Assembly: GCA_902625415.1 (NCBI GenBank) | Contig: CACOBG010000003.1 | Location: 89,156 to 153,155, forward strand | DNA from: an uncultured SAR86 cluster bacterium | GTDB lineage: Bacteria > Pseudomonadota > Gammaproteobacteria > Magnimaribacterales > AG-339-G14 | Reading direction: 5' to 3' | DNA length: 64,000 bases | Shown here: positions 51,181 to 60,788 of the stretch, piece by piece | How the letters are laid out: every line of letters starts with the position of its first letter | Position numbering within the stretch: the first letter of the stretch is position 1 | Notes under the pieces: model-generated | What the model saw: the letters and a program-made list of their open reading frames with translations, nothing else | Databases searched by the model: none | Told to the model about the DNA's origin: nothing | Position numbers and translations under genes: made by a program

Positions 51181-52614
51181 ATGAAAGTTTGTGAAGAGTT
51201 TTATATAAATGGCGAATGGGTAAAACCCGTTAATGACTTAAAAACTTTAGATGTTATTAACCCTGCTACAGAGGAAGTCTTCGGAAGAATTGCTTTGGGA
51301 GATAAAGACGATGTTGATGCAGCAGTAGAAGCAGCATATACAGCTTTTGAAAGCTTTGGTTATAGTTCGGTTGACGAACGAGTGAGTTTACTTGAAAAAA
51401 TATTAGAAATTTATCAGGGTAAATATGACGAAATTGCAGAAACTATTTCTTCAGAAATGGGTGCTCCGATAGGTTTATCTAAAGCTGCTCAAGCAGCTAC
51501 CGGTCTTGGTCACTTTAGTACGGCTTTAGAAACTCTAAAAAATTATAAATTTGAAGAAGTTAAAGGTTCTGCTCTCATAAGAAAAGAGCCAATTGGTGTA
51601 GTTGGAATGATCACTCCTTGGAATTGGCCAATAAACCAAATTTCTTGCAAAGTCGGCCCTGCTCTTGCAGCTGGATGTACTATGGTTCTAAAACCGACTG
51701 AAATTGCTCCATTCAATGCAATTCTTTTAGCTGATGTTCTTCATGAAGCAGGAGTTCCAAAGGGGGTGTTTAATTTAGTAAACGGTGATGGACCTTCTGT
51801 TGGTGAAGCAATGTCTGCTCACCCTAAGATTGATATGATGTCTTTCACAGGATCTACCAGAGCTGGAGTTGCAGTTGCCAAAGGTTCAGCAGATACTGTT
51901 AAAAGAGTTCATCAAGAATTAGGTGGAAAATCAGCAAATATTATTTTAGACGATGCTGATTTTGGTAAGGCTGTTACAAAAGGTACAGCTCATATGTTCA
52001 ACAATACTGGGCAGTCATGTAATGCACCTTCAAGAATGCTTGTTCCTGCCTCCAGACAAGATGAAGCTAAAGAAGCAGCAAAAGCAGTTGCCGAAGGAAT
52101 AGTTATCGGAGATCCCTCTGACGAGTCAACTAATATGGGACCTGTTGTTAGTGATGTCCAATTTAATAAAATTCAAGGTCTTATTGAGAAAGGTATTGAA
52201 GAAGGCGCTGAGGTAGTAGTTGGAGGACCTGGAAAGCCTGAAGGCCTAAATCAAGGTTATTTTGTCAAACCAACTGTCTTTGCAAACGTTTCCAACGATA
52301 TGACCATAGCTAGAGAAGAAATTTTCGGGCCTGTTTTATGTATCATTCCTTACAAAGATGAAGATGATGCTATAAAGATTGCAAACGATACTCCTTATGG
52401 GCTATCGGGTTACGTATCTTCTGAAGATCCTGAACATGCTTTAAGCGTAGCTAGGAAAATTAGAAGCGGAAATGTTCATATCAATAATAAACCTACAGGA
52501 ATTGATGCCCCTTTTGGTGGATTTAAGCAATCTGGAAATGGAAGAGAATGGGGAGAATTTGGCTTTGAAGAGTTTTTAGAAATAAAAGCTGTAATGGGCT
52601 ACGCCTCAAAATAA
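51181..52614 (+). CDS. Aldehyde dehydrogenase family protein
   Basis: EFYINGEWVKP, MITPWNWPINQI, FTGSTRAGVAVAK, ELGGKSANIILDDADF, NNTGQSCNAPSRMLVP, EEIFGPVLCI. Confidence 0.96.
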   Translation: MKVCEEFYINGEWVKPVNDLKTLDVINPATEEVFGRIALGDKDDVDAAVEAAYTAFESFGYSSVDERVSLLEKILEIYQGKYDEIAETISSEMGAPIGLSKAAQAATGLGHFSTALETLKNYKFEEVKGSALIRKEPIGVVGMITPWNWPINQISCKVGPALAAGCTMVLKPTEIAPFNAILLADVLHEAGVPKGVFNLVNGDGPSVGEAMSAHPKIDMMSFTGSTRAGVAVAKGSADTVKRVHQELGGKSANIILDDADFGKAVTKGTAHMFNNTGQSCNAPSRMLVPASRQDEAKEAAKAVAEGIVIGDPSDESTNMGPVVSDVQFNKIQGLIEKGIEEGAEVVVGGPGKPEGLNQGYFVKPTVFANVSNDMTIAREEIFGPVLCIIPYKDEDDAIKIANDTPYGLSGYVSSEDPEHALSVARKIRSGNVHINNKPTGIDAPFGGFKQSGNGREWGEFGFEEFLEIKAVMGYASK

Positions 52615-52629
52615 TAAACTAAAAATAAA

Positions 52630-53598
52630 ATGACTATCTTGGTAACCGGTGGAGCTGGTTACATAGGTAGTCATTTTGTAAGGCACTTAGAAAGAAGAAA
52701 AATTGAATATGTCATAGTAGACAATTTTTCAACAGGGCATAAAAAATTTGTAAAAAATAAAAAGTTTTTTGAACTCGATCTTAAAGACCCTGAAGAGATT
52801 AGAGTAAATCTTCAAGATCAAGAAATCACATCTATAGTTCATTTTGCAGGATTATCGATTGTTTCAGACTCTCAAAAAAAGGAAAAAGAGTATTATGAAA
52901 ATAATGTTCTAGCTTCAATGAACTTAGCAAAGTTTGCTTTAGAAAAAAAAATAAGAAAATTTATTTTTTCCTCTTCTGCTGCAGTCTATGGTATCCCTGA
53001 AGAAGTTCCTATAAAAGAAAATCATCCAACAAAACCTATAAATAATTATGGTAAAAACAAGTTGGAGATTGAAAATATCTTAAAAAAATTATCTATGGAA
53101 TATCCTCTTGATGTTGTTTGCTTAAGATACTTTAATGCTGCTGGTGCAGATGAAGACGGAGATATAGGAGAAGAACGAAATCCTGAGACACACCTTATAC
53201 CCAATATTATCAAATCAGTTTTACAATCAAACGAATTTTTTATTCATGGTGATACTTACGATACCAAAGACGGAACTTGTATTAGAGACTATATCCATGT
53301 AAATGATTTAGCGAGCGCTCATTTATCATCTCTTAAATTTTTGGATTCTAATAAAGGATTTCATATTTTTAATTTAGGTTCTGAACAAGGTTTTTCTGTC
53401 ATGGAAGTAATCGATGAGTGTCAAAAACTTATGAAGACAGCCATAAAATTTAAAATTGGTTCAAAAAGAGACGGAGATCCAAACATCTTAGTTGCAGACA
53501 ATAAAAAATCGATAAGTAAATTAGGTTGGAAATTAGAAAATAACTCTCTTAAGTCTATAATTTCATCTGCAATTAATTTTCATAAAAATGCCCTTTAA
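52630..53598 (+). CDS. galE: UDP-glucose 4-epimerase family protein
   Basis: ILVTGGAGYIGSHFVRHL, FSSSAAVYG, NNYGKNKLEIE (YxxxK), RYFNAAGADEDGDIGE, GTCIRDYIHVNDLA. Confidence 0.94.
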   Translation: MTILVTGGAGYIGSHFVRHLERRKIEYVIVDNFSTGHKKFVKNKKFFELDLKDPEEIRVNLQDQEITSIVHFAGLSIVSDSQKKEKEYYENNVLASMNLAKFALEKKIRKFIFSSSAAVYGIPEEVPIKENHPTKPINNYGKNKLEIENILKKLSMEYPLDVVCLRYFNAAGADEDGDIGEERNPETHLIPNIIKSVLQSNEFFIHGDTYDTKDGTCIRDYIHVNDLASAHLSSLKFLDSNKGFHIFNLGSEQGFSVMEVIDECQKLMKTAIKFKIGSKRDGDPNILVADNKKSISKLGWKLENNSLKSIISSAINFHKNAL

Positions 53599-55036
53599 CT
53601 TACTCGTAAAAGTTTTCGTGATTGGAACATTATCGTTATCAGCTTTTGCAGATCCATGGCTTAGTGGAAAAGACGAATTTGAAGTAAAAAAATTGGAATA
53701 TTTTTCAATTAAAAATCAATTTTCTATCGATTCATCTGCCTACCCCATTCCCTTGGCGCTTGTGAGAAATCCCAATGAAGATATGTTCAATAACATGTCA
53801 TTAATGAATGAGTATATTGAAGTTGCAGATAAAATTATTCAAAGAGAATCAAAAAAATTTATCAATGAGATTGGATTCTCATCAAACTCCGAGTTCAATC
53901 CATTTAGGTTTATAGATAGTAAATTTAAAGACAAAAATTCTTTATTCTTTTCTACTTCTTATCTAGGAGAAAGGTTTGCATCAAAAGTTTCAATCACAAC
54001 TTTTGAAAACCCTTATCAAGAAAAAAAATATGATTTTAGTGATTCTTATCTTGCCTTAGTTTCAGGAAATTTTATTTTAGGTGTTGGAAACTATGATAGG
54101 TGGTGGGGTCCTTCTCACCATGCAAGTTTGATTCTCTCAAATTATTCCAAATCTTCTCCTGGATTATTTATTAGATCGCTTGAGGGTTTTACTTCCCCCC
54201 TCCCCTTGATTAGAAGTTTTGGAAAGTTGAATTTCTCCTTTTTTGCAAATCAATTAGAAAGTAAAAGAGCAATAAAAAATCCTTTTTTAATTTCTGGAAG
54301 ATTATCGTTTAATCCAATAAGTGGCCTAACTATAGGCCTGACAAGATCAATAATGTTTGGTGGTGATGGTAAGGATAATAGCTTGAAAGCCCTTTGGGAC
54401 TCTATTAGGGGTGATGCGTCAACTTATAAAGGAAATTCAGATACAAATATAGATAATGAGTTAGCTGGGTTTGATATTAAATATAGTTTTAATGTCAATG
54501 ATCTTGTATGGAGTTTTTATGGTCAATATATTGGTGAGGATGGAACAGATTACTGGCCCTGGCGAACTTTTTATTTAGCCGGAACAGAATTTATTTATCT
54601 AAAAGGTGGCCAGTTGAATAGCGTTGTAATTGAATACGTTGATACCTATTACAACGGCCAAGATACCGGGACTAACGTAATTTATGAACATGGCTCCTAT
54701 GTAAGTGGATACAGATATAAAGGAAGTCCGATTGGAGCATTTATCGATGGAGACTCAAATTACATGCATTTATCTCTTAATAGCGAAATTAATAACGTTA
54801 CAAATATTGAATTTTCTTTGCTCTATGGAAATTTAAATAAAGATAATAGTGGAACCAAAAATTCTTGGGGAGCTACAAATAAAGACTTTTATGGAATTGT
54901 TTTAAACTTTGATTTCAAGATCAATTCTAAAATAGACTTAGGGTTGAATCTTACCAGCCTAAGTGAATCACTTTCATATAGAGGGAAAACTCTAGATAAA
55001 AATATTTTAGGTATAGATTTTAGATACCGTTTTTAA
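53588..55036 (+). CDS. Wzi-like outer-membrane capsule assembly family protein
   Basis: Signal peptide; GNFILGVGNYDRWWGPSHHASLILSNYSKSSPGLFIRS; beta-barrel-like C-terminus ending GIDFRYRF. Confidence 0.82.
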   Translation: MPFNLLVKVFVIGTLSLSAFADPWLSGKDEFEVKKLEYFSIKNQFSIDSSAYPIPLALVRNPNEDMFNNMSLMNEYIEVADKIIQRESKKFINEIGFSSNSEFNPFRFIDSKFKDKNSLFFSTSYLGERFASKVSITTFENPYQEKKYDFSDSYLALVSGNFILGVGNYDRWWGPSHHASLILSNYSKSSPGLFIRSLEGFTSPLPLIRSFGKLNFSFFANQLESKRAIKNPFLISGRLSFNPISGLTIGLTRSIMFGGDGKDNSLKALWDSIRGDASTYKGNSDTNIDNELAGFDIKYSFNVNDLVWSFYGQYIGEDGTDYWPWRTFYLAGTEFIYLKGGQLNSVVIEYVDTYYNGQDTGTNVIYEHGSYVSGYRYKGSPIGAFIDGDSNYMHLSLNSEINNVTNIEFSLLYGNLNKDNSGTKNSWGATNKDFYGIVLNFDFKINSKIDLGLNLTSLSESLSYRGKTLDKNILGIDFRYRF

Positions 55037-55302
55037 CGCCCAAATTTACCTTGTCTGTCGCATCTGTGACGACCAACTTTAAAATTTCTAACTGCTCCAT
55101 GCTTGGTTTTTCTGCCATTGACTCTTTTTCTCCAAAGTCTGAAGCTAGATGGTTTTAGGTTATTTCTCATGATATTTATGAGCTCTCCATGGTTTATTGA
55201 GAATTCTTTTTCAATAACTTCGAATGGAGTCCTATCTTCCCAAGCCATTTCGATTATCCTATTAGTACTTTCTAGATCAATGTTTTTTAAGGCTTTCTTC
55301 AT
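55033..55302 (-). CDS. DUF2805/TIGR03643-like small basic protein
   Basis: RIIEMAWEDRTPFEVIEKEFSINHGELINIMRNNLKPSSFRLWRKRVNGRKTKH. Confidence 0.88.
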   Translation of the reverse strand: MKKALKNIDLESTNRIIEMAWEDRTPFEVIEKEFSINHGELINIMRNNLKPSSFRLWRKRVNGRKTKHGAVRNFKVGRHRCDRQGKFGR

Positions 55303-55564
55303 TATTATCCCAATGTGAAATTATCTTTTGATTATCCTCAATCCATCTTTCAAGCTGAAGAATTACATAGTCTTGACCCATAACAAGATCAAAATTTTCT
55401 TGCGGCATTAAGTCCTTTTCTTTTGACATTAATTCGGCCAAAGCTAAAAGATTTTCTGTCTGTTCTTCGTACTCTGCAAGCATCGGATTCTTTTTATCCT
55501 TGAAGGCATTTTGAATTTCATCAAGAAGAGCTGTTTTGAGTTCTTGCAATTCTATAGCATCCAT
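55277..55564 (-). CDS. Hypothetical protein
   Basis: 95-aa ORF upstream of and overlapping the DUF2805-like gene. Confidence 0.6.
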   Translation of the reverse strand: MDAIELQELKTALLDEIQNAFKDKKNPMLAEYEEQTENLLALAELMSKEKDLMPQENFDLVMGQDYVILQLERWIEDNQKIISHWDNNEESLKKH

Positions 55565-55631
55565 TACTCATTATAAGAAATAATATTTAGTTTATTTAAA
55601 GATTTTAATTAATTATGAATTTATTTCTAAA

Positions 55632-56849
55632 CTAAGAAGCAACTGCTTCAAAAGCATTTGAAGCAATCCTGACGATTTCATCTATTTCTTCTTCGCCATG
55701 GGCTACTGATAAAAAATGGTTATGATAACTTGTCAGATAAAGACCGCGCGAAAGGCATTCGTCTGTCCATTGAATATGAAAATCTTTATTTTGATCTTCA
55801 ATTCTAAAATATGGCATCGAAGGTACCCCAGTGACTTTCATTTTTAGTCCAAATTCATCTCCGGCAGAAATCAGATCTTTTTTTAACTTTTCTCCATTAG
55901 CGTTCATGATTTTTATGGCATTTACTCTTTGCAACTCTTCTAATGTTGCTTTGGAAGCAGCCATAGGAGCTGAATTAAAAAACTGTGTTCCACTAAAATA
56001 AACTCTGTTTGCTGCATCTTTTAAGGAATCTTTCCCAACCAACGCAGAGATTGGATAACCGTTAGCCATAGCCTTACCCAAACAAACCAAATCAGGACTG
56101 AAACCAAAAGCATTATGAGAACCTTGAAGATCAATTCTAAATCCGGTTCTTACGTCATCAACAATGATAATTATGTTGTGTTCCCTACACTTTTTTTGAA
56201 TGTGTTCCCAATATCCATCATCAGGGAGAGAGTTATCTTTCGATGTTGGATGGTCATATGGACTTGAAATAAAACATGCGATTTCACTACCAAAAGAAGA
56301 AATCATCTCATCAAATTCTTTGGTGCTGTTCCACTCAACCGAAAGCACTTCATCACTATCTGAATCAATAACTCCAGCATTGCTGCTATTTTGCATCCAT
56401 CCATTAGCTCCGTGATAACCATTATTAATTTTTAGAATTTTTGATTTTCCCGTTTCTGCTCTTGCGACCATAACAGCTAGCTGAGTACTGTCTCCCCCAT
56501 TTTTTCCAAAAAGAGCCCAATCAGCAATATCGATCATATCCGTTAATGTTTCTGCTAGCTCTATCATTACTGGAGAAGCTACACTTACCGTATTACCTAA
56601 ATCGTATTGCGATCGTGCAGCTTGATCTATTTTTGGATTGTTATAGCCAAGAATCATTGGACCCCAGCCACAAATTAAATCTAAATACTTATTTCCGTCT
56701 ACATCCCAAAAATATGCGTCTTTTGCTTTTGAAAAGAATTTAGGGCCTTCTTCTCTAACTGCAAATTTATAATGACCAAAAATTCCACCTGGAATTAATT
56801 CTTGGGCTTTTAAAAATAGCTTGTCAGATTTTTTTTGATTTAATTTCAT
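55632..56849 (-). CDS. Class III aminotransferase, glutamate-1-semialdehyde aminomutase-like
   Basis: LIPGGIFGHYKFAVREEGPKFFSKAKDAYFWDVDGNKYLDLICGWGPMILGYNNP, IIIVDDVRTGFR, DLVCLGKAMANGYPISALVG (PLP lysine). Confidence 0.9.
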   Translation of the reverse strand: MKLNQKKSDKLFLKAQELIPGGIFGHYKFAVREEGPKFFSKAKDAYFWDVDGNKYLDLICGWGPMILGYNNPKIDQAARSQYDLGNTVSVASPVMIELAETLTDMIDIADWALFGKNGGDSTQLAVMVARAETGKSKILKINNGYHGANGWMQNSSNAGVIDSDSDEVLSVEWNSTKEFDEMISSFGSEIACFISSPYDHPTSKDNSLPDDGYWEHIQKKCREHNIIIIVDDVRTGFRIDLQGSHNAFGFSPDLVCLGKAMANGYPISALVGKDSLKDAANRVYFSGTQFFNSAPMAASKATLEELQRVNAIKIMNANGEKLKKDLISAGDEFGLKMKVTGVPSMPYFRIEDQNKDFHIQWTDECLSRGLYLTSYHNHFLSVAHGEEEIDEIVRIASNAFEAVAS

Positions 56850-56875
56850 TTTAATAACTACTCTATCAATAAATA

Positions 56876-56966
56876 TGGCGGAGAGGGAGGGATTCGAACC
56901 CTCGATGCAGGATTACCACATACTCCCTTAGCAGGGGAGCGCTTTCAACCACTCAGCCACCTCTCC
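56876..56966 (-). tRNA. tRNA-Ser (anticodon GCT), CCA encoded
   Basis: Reverse strand GGAGAGGTGGCTGAGTGGTTGAAAGCGCTCCCCTGCTAAGGGAGTATGTGG...GAGGGTTCGAATCCCTCCCTCTCCGCCA; loop CTGCTAA; long variable arm. Confidence 0.97.
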
Positions 56967-56968
56967 TT

Positions 56969-58183
56969 TTACTTTTCAAGATTAAAAGCATCATGTAAAG
57001 ACTTAACTGCTTCATGAGCCAGATCTTCTTGAACCACAACAGATATTTTAATCTCAGATGTTGAAATCATTTCGATGTTGATATTTTTTTCAGCCAAAGT
57101 TTTAAACATGGTAGCGGCTACTCCGGCATGTGATTTCATCCCAACTCCAACTAAAGAAACTTTACTAATATCCTCATTCAACTCAATTTCTCCACCACCA
57201 AATTCTTTAGATAAATTTGAGAGAATTTTTTTTGTTTCTTTGGATTTTTCGCGTTTTACAGTGAAAGTAAAGTCTGTAGTTTTATCTTCAGAAACGTTTT
57301 GGATAATAATATCTACTTCAATACCTTTTGAACTTATGGGGTCTAAAATCTTTGCCGCAATACCTGGAATATCAGGTACTTTTCTAATAGTTAACTTAGC
57401 ATCATCACTGGTATGCGTTACTCCAGAAATTAAAGCATCTTCCATGTTTTCTTCTCCATTAATAAGTGTTCCTTCATCATTAGTAAAACTAGATTTTACC
57501 CTTATTGGCATATTATATTTACTGGCAAATTCTACAGATCTAATTTGCAAAACTTTAGCTCCTAAGCTTGATAATTCCAACATTTCTTCAAAAGTTAATT
57601 TATCTATCTTTTTGGCTTTTTTATAAACATTAGGGTCAGTTGTATATACACCATCCACATCAGTGTATATCTGACATTCTTCTGCTTCCAAAGCAACAGC
57701 TAAAGCAACTGCCGAAGTGTCAGAGCCGCCTCTTCCCAGCGTGGTAATGTCTCCTTCTTCATTGATTCCCTGAAAACCTGTTATTACCGGAGTTATGTCT
57801 AAAGAAATATCTTCAAGAATATTTTTTGTATCAATCGAATTAATTCTAGCTTTTCCATGATAATCATCTGTTCTGAGGCCAAGTTGAAAAGCAGTATAAG
57901 ATTTTGAGTTAACTTTTTCATTTCTTAATGTCATAGCTAATAAAGCCACTGACACCTGCTCGCCTGAAGAAATCAATGCATCGTATTCTCTGGGGTCAGG
58001 AATTTCTTGAACTTCTTTTGCTAAATCAATAAGTCTTTGGGTTTCACCTGCCATGGCTGATACAACGGCAACGACTTTTTTTCCTTTTTTAGATGTATCT
58101 TTGATAATTTTCGCTACGGCTTTAAATCTGTCAGTATCAGCAAGCGAAGTTCCACCAAATTTTTGGACAACTATATTAGACAT
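56969..58183 (-). CDS. lysC: Aspartate kinase
   Basis: VVQKFGGTSLADTDRFKAVAKII, ITGFQGINEEGDITTLGRGGSDTSAVALA, two ACT domains. Confidence 0.97.
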   Translation of the reverse strand: MSNIVVQKFGGTSLADTDRFKAVAKIIKDTSKKGKKVVAVVSAMAGETQRLIDLAKEVQEIPDPREYDALISSGEQVSVALLAMTLRNEKVNSKSYTAFQLGLRTDDYHGKARINSIDTKNILEDISLDITPVITGFQGINEEGDITTLGRGGSDTSAVALAVALEAEECQIYTDVDGVYTTDPNVYKKAKKIDKLTFEEMLELSSLGAKVLQIRSVEFASKYNMPIRVKSSFTNDEGTLINGEENMEDALISGVTHTSDDAKLTIRKVPDIPGIAAKILDPISSKGIEVDIIIQNVSEDKTTDFTFTVKREKSKETKKILSNLSKEFGGGEIELNEDISKVSLVGVGMKSHAGVAATMFKTLAEKNINIEMISTSEIKISVVVQEDLAHEAVKSLHDAFNLEK

Positions 58184-58191
58184 TGGTATTT

Positions 58192-60783
58192 TTAAATCTC
58201 AGTTAGAATTTTCTCGGCAGAAATTAATATTTCATCAAGTTTATCTGAAGCAGGTCCACCTGCTTGTGCAAAGTCCGGCTTTCCTCCTCCTTTCGCTCCT
58301 ATAATTTTGGAAAGCGAGTCTAACAAATTTCTTGCATCATAAGTAGCAGTAATATCATTTGATACTGAAACCAATATTGTTGACTTGTTTTCCATAGATC
58401 CAACGAGAACAATGATTAGATTGCTTAATTCTTTTTTTAGACTATCTAAACTGCCTCTTAGTTTAGATAAATTAAAATTATCTATTCTCTTAACGACTGT
58501 TTTTATATCACCCAAAGATTTAACGCTTGACTTCATTTCTTCTAATAATCTTTGGAGAATTTTTTGTTCTATTTTTTTAAAATTTTGGTTATAGGCGTTT
58601 AATATTTTTGATTTATCCTCTAGATACCCAGGCAAGTCTTTTACAGAAACACTGAAAGTTTTGGCAGTATTGATTAGTTCTGACTTACTTTCAGTTTTAT
58701 TTTTAATTGCGAGATCTCCAGAAATAGCCTCTATTCTTCTCACTCCTGAAGATATGCTTGTTTCAGACATTATTTTGAAACTTTTAATTTCTGAACTATT
58801 TTTTACATGTGTCCCACCACATAGTTCTACAGAATAATCATCGCAGATCTTTAAAACTCTAACTCTTTCACCGTATTTTTCTCCAAAAAAAGCCAAAGCG
58901 CCTAATTTTTGAGATTCTTCATAGGTAGTTTCTATAACTTGAGTATCTTTGGCAGAGTTAATCTCATAATTCACTTCTCGCTCTATTTTTAAGATTTCTT
59001 CTGGAGTAACTTTTTGTTTGTGGGAAAAATCAAATCTAAGCTTTTCTTCACTTACAAGAGATCCTTTTTGTTGAACATGCGTGCCTAAATTATTTCTCAA
59101 GGCTGAATGCATTAGATGTGTTGCCGAGTGATTGGAAGTTATTGCGTTTCTGCGATTTATATCTATCTCTGCATTGAGTTTTTGGTTTACTCTTACTTCT
59201 CCCTTTTCAATATGACAAATATGTAAATAAAAATTTCCTACTTTTTGAGTATCGGAAACGCGAACCTCATTATTTTTAGATATCAATTTTCCTGAATCTC
59301 CGACTTGTCCACCAGATTCACCATAGAAAGGAGTTTTATCGAGAATAATTACACAATCTCCACTAGCTACACAATCAACATTTTTGCCATTTTGAAATAT
59401 TAGTTTTATTTCTGATTTTGTCGAATCAAGTTCATATCCAAGAAATTCAGTTTCGTCATCTAAATCAATTGCGGATGGCAGAAGAGCTTCAAATCTACTA
59501 TTTTTTTGAGCATTTTTTCTTTGAATGCTCATCAGATTTTCATATTCCCTTAGGTCTAGCTCAAGATTGCTTTCTTTCGCTAAATCACTTGTTAAATCAA
59601 CAGGAAATCCATAGGTATCATAAAGTTTGAAAATAGCTTCACCAGAAATCTTTTTATTTTTAGATTTTTTTACTTCCTCCTCAAAAAGCCTCATTCCTTG
59701 TTTCAAAGTTTCTCTGAATTGATCTTCTTCGGATTTAAGTTCTTGCAAAATAAAAGTTTTGTTTGTTTTTATGTTAGGGTAAGCATCAAATAAAGACTCT
59801 CCTAAAGAATCATAAATATCTGAGAAGGAAAAATCTTTTAAACTGTTGACTTTATATGCATGTCTCAAAGCCCTTCTGATAATTCTTCTTAAAACATAAC
59901 CTCTTCCCTCGTTGCTAGGATTAACTCCATCGGAAATGAGGAATACGCTGGATCTTAAATGATCAGCAATAACCCTCAAAGAAGGGTTTTTAAGATCTTT
60001 TTCACCTAATTTGTCAGCAATTGAATTAATAATTTCTTTGAAAATGTCTGTTTCATAGTTATCACTAGTATTTTGCATAACGGCGGTAATTCTTTCTAAG
60101 CCCATCCCAGTATCTACGCATTGCTTTGGAAGATTTGAAAGTTTTCCGTTATGGTCTCGGTTATATTGCATAAAAACTAAGTTATAGATTTCCACAAACC
60201 TATCTCCAGTATCTAAACCTTCCTGTGGTGCTTCTCCCGGAAGATTTTCACCGTGATCATAAAATATTTCAGAACATGGACCACATGGGCCTGTATCTCC
60301 CATGGACCAGAAATTGTCTTCATTTAGCCTTGAAAGCCTTTCAGCAGGAAACTTAATTTTATTTAGCCAAATATCTTCTGACTCTTTATCATCAACATGT
60401 ACTGTTACCCAAAGTTTATCTTTATCAAGCTTAAATTTTTCTGTGAGAAGTTCCCAAGCTAACTCTATGGCTTTCTCTTTGAAGTAGTCACCAAAACTAA
60501 AATTTCCAAGCATTTCAAAAAAAGTATGGTGTCTGAGAGTAAAACCAACATTATCTAAGTCGTTATGCTTTCCCCCTGCTCTCACACATTTTTGAGATGA
60601 AGTTGCTTTATCAAAATTTACTTTCTCAGTGCCAAGGAATACATCTTTAAACTGATTCATCCCAGAGTTGGAAAACATTAAGGTGGGGTCATTGATGGGA
60701 ACAAGAGTGGAACTCGCTACTTCTTTATGCTCCTTCTGAACAAAAAAATCTAAGAAAGTCTTTCTTACTTCAGATGACTTCAC
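58192..60783 (-). CDS. alaS: Alanyl-tRNA synthetase
   Basis: LMFSNSGMNQFKDVFLGTE, RHHTFFEMLGNFSFGDYFKEKAIELAWELLT, SNHSATHLMHSALR, ELCGGTHVKNSSEI. Confidence 0.98.
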   Translation of the reverse strand: MKSSEVRKTFLDFFVQKEHKEVASSTLVPINDPTLMFSNSGMNQFKDVFLGTEKVNFDKATSSQKCVRAGGKHNDLDNVGFTLRHHTFFEMLGNFSFGDYFKEKAIELAWELLTEKFKLDKDKLWVTVHVDDKESEDIWLNKIKFPAERLSRLNEDNFWSMGDTGPCGPCSEIFYDHGENLPGEAPQEGLDTGDRFVEIYNLVFMQYNRDHNGKLSNLPKQCVDTGMGLERITAVMQNTSDNYETDIFKEIINSIADKLGEKDLKNPSLRVIADHLRSSVFLISDGVNPSNEGRGYVLRRIIRRALRHAYKVNSLKDFSFSDIYDSLGESLFDAYPNIKTNKTFILQELKSEEDQFRETLKQGMRLFEEEVKKSKNKKISGEAIFKLYDTYGFPVDLTSDLAKESNLELDLREYENLMSIQRKNAQKNSRFEALLPSAIDLDDETEFLGYELDSTKSEIKLIFQNGKNVDCVASGDCVIILDKTPFYGESGGQVGDSGKLISKNNEVRVSDTQKVGNFYLHICHIEKGEVRVNQKLNAEIDINRRNAITSNHSATHLMHSALRNNLGTHVQQKGSLVSEEKLRFDFSHKQKVTPEEILKIEREVNYEINSAKDTQVIETTYEESQKLGALAFFGEKYGERVRVLKICDDYSVELCGGTHVKNSSEIKSFKIMSETSISSGVRRIEAISGDLAIKNKTESKSELINTAKTFSVSVKDLPGYLEDKSKILNAYNQNFKKIEQKILQRLLEEMKSSVKSLGDIKTVVKRIDNFNLSKLRGSLDSLKKELSNLIIVLVGSMENKSTILVSVSNDITATYDARNLLDSLSKIIGAKGGGKPDFAQAGGPASDKLDEILISAEKILTEI

Positions 60784-60788
60784 GATAT

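Noticed and set aside
57075-57626. 183-aa plus-strand ORF antisense to lysC
   Set aside because: Lies entirely within lysC, whose protein is clearly conserved; the composition looks like reverse complement of coding sequence, with no domain.
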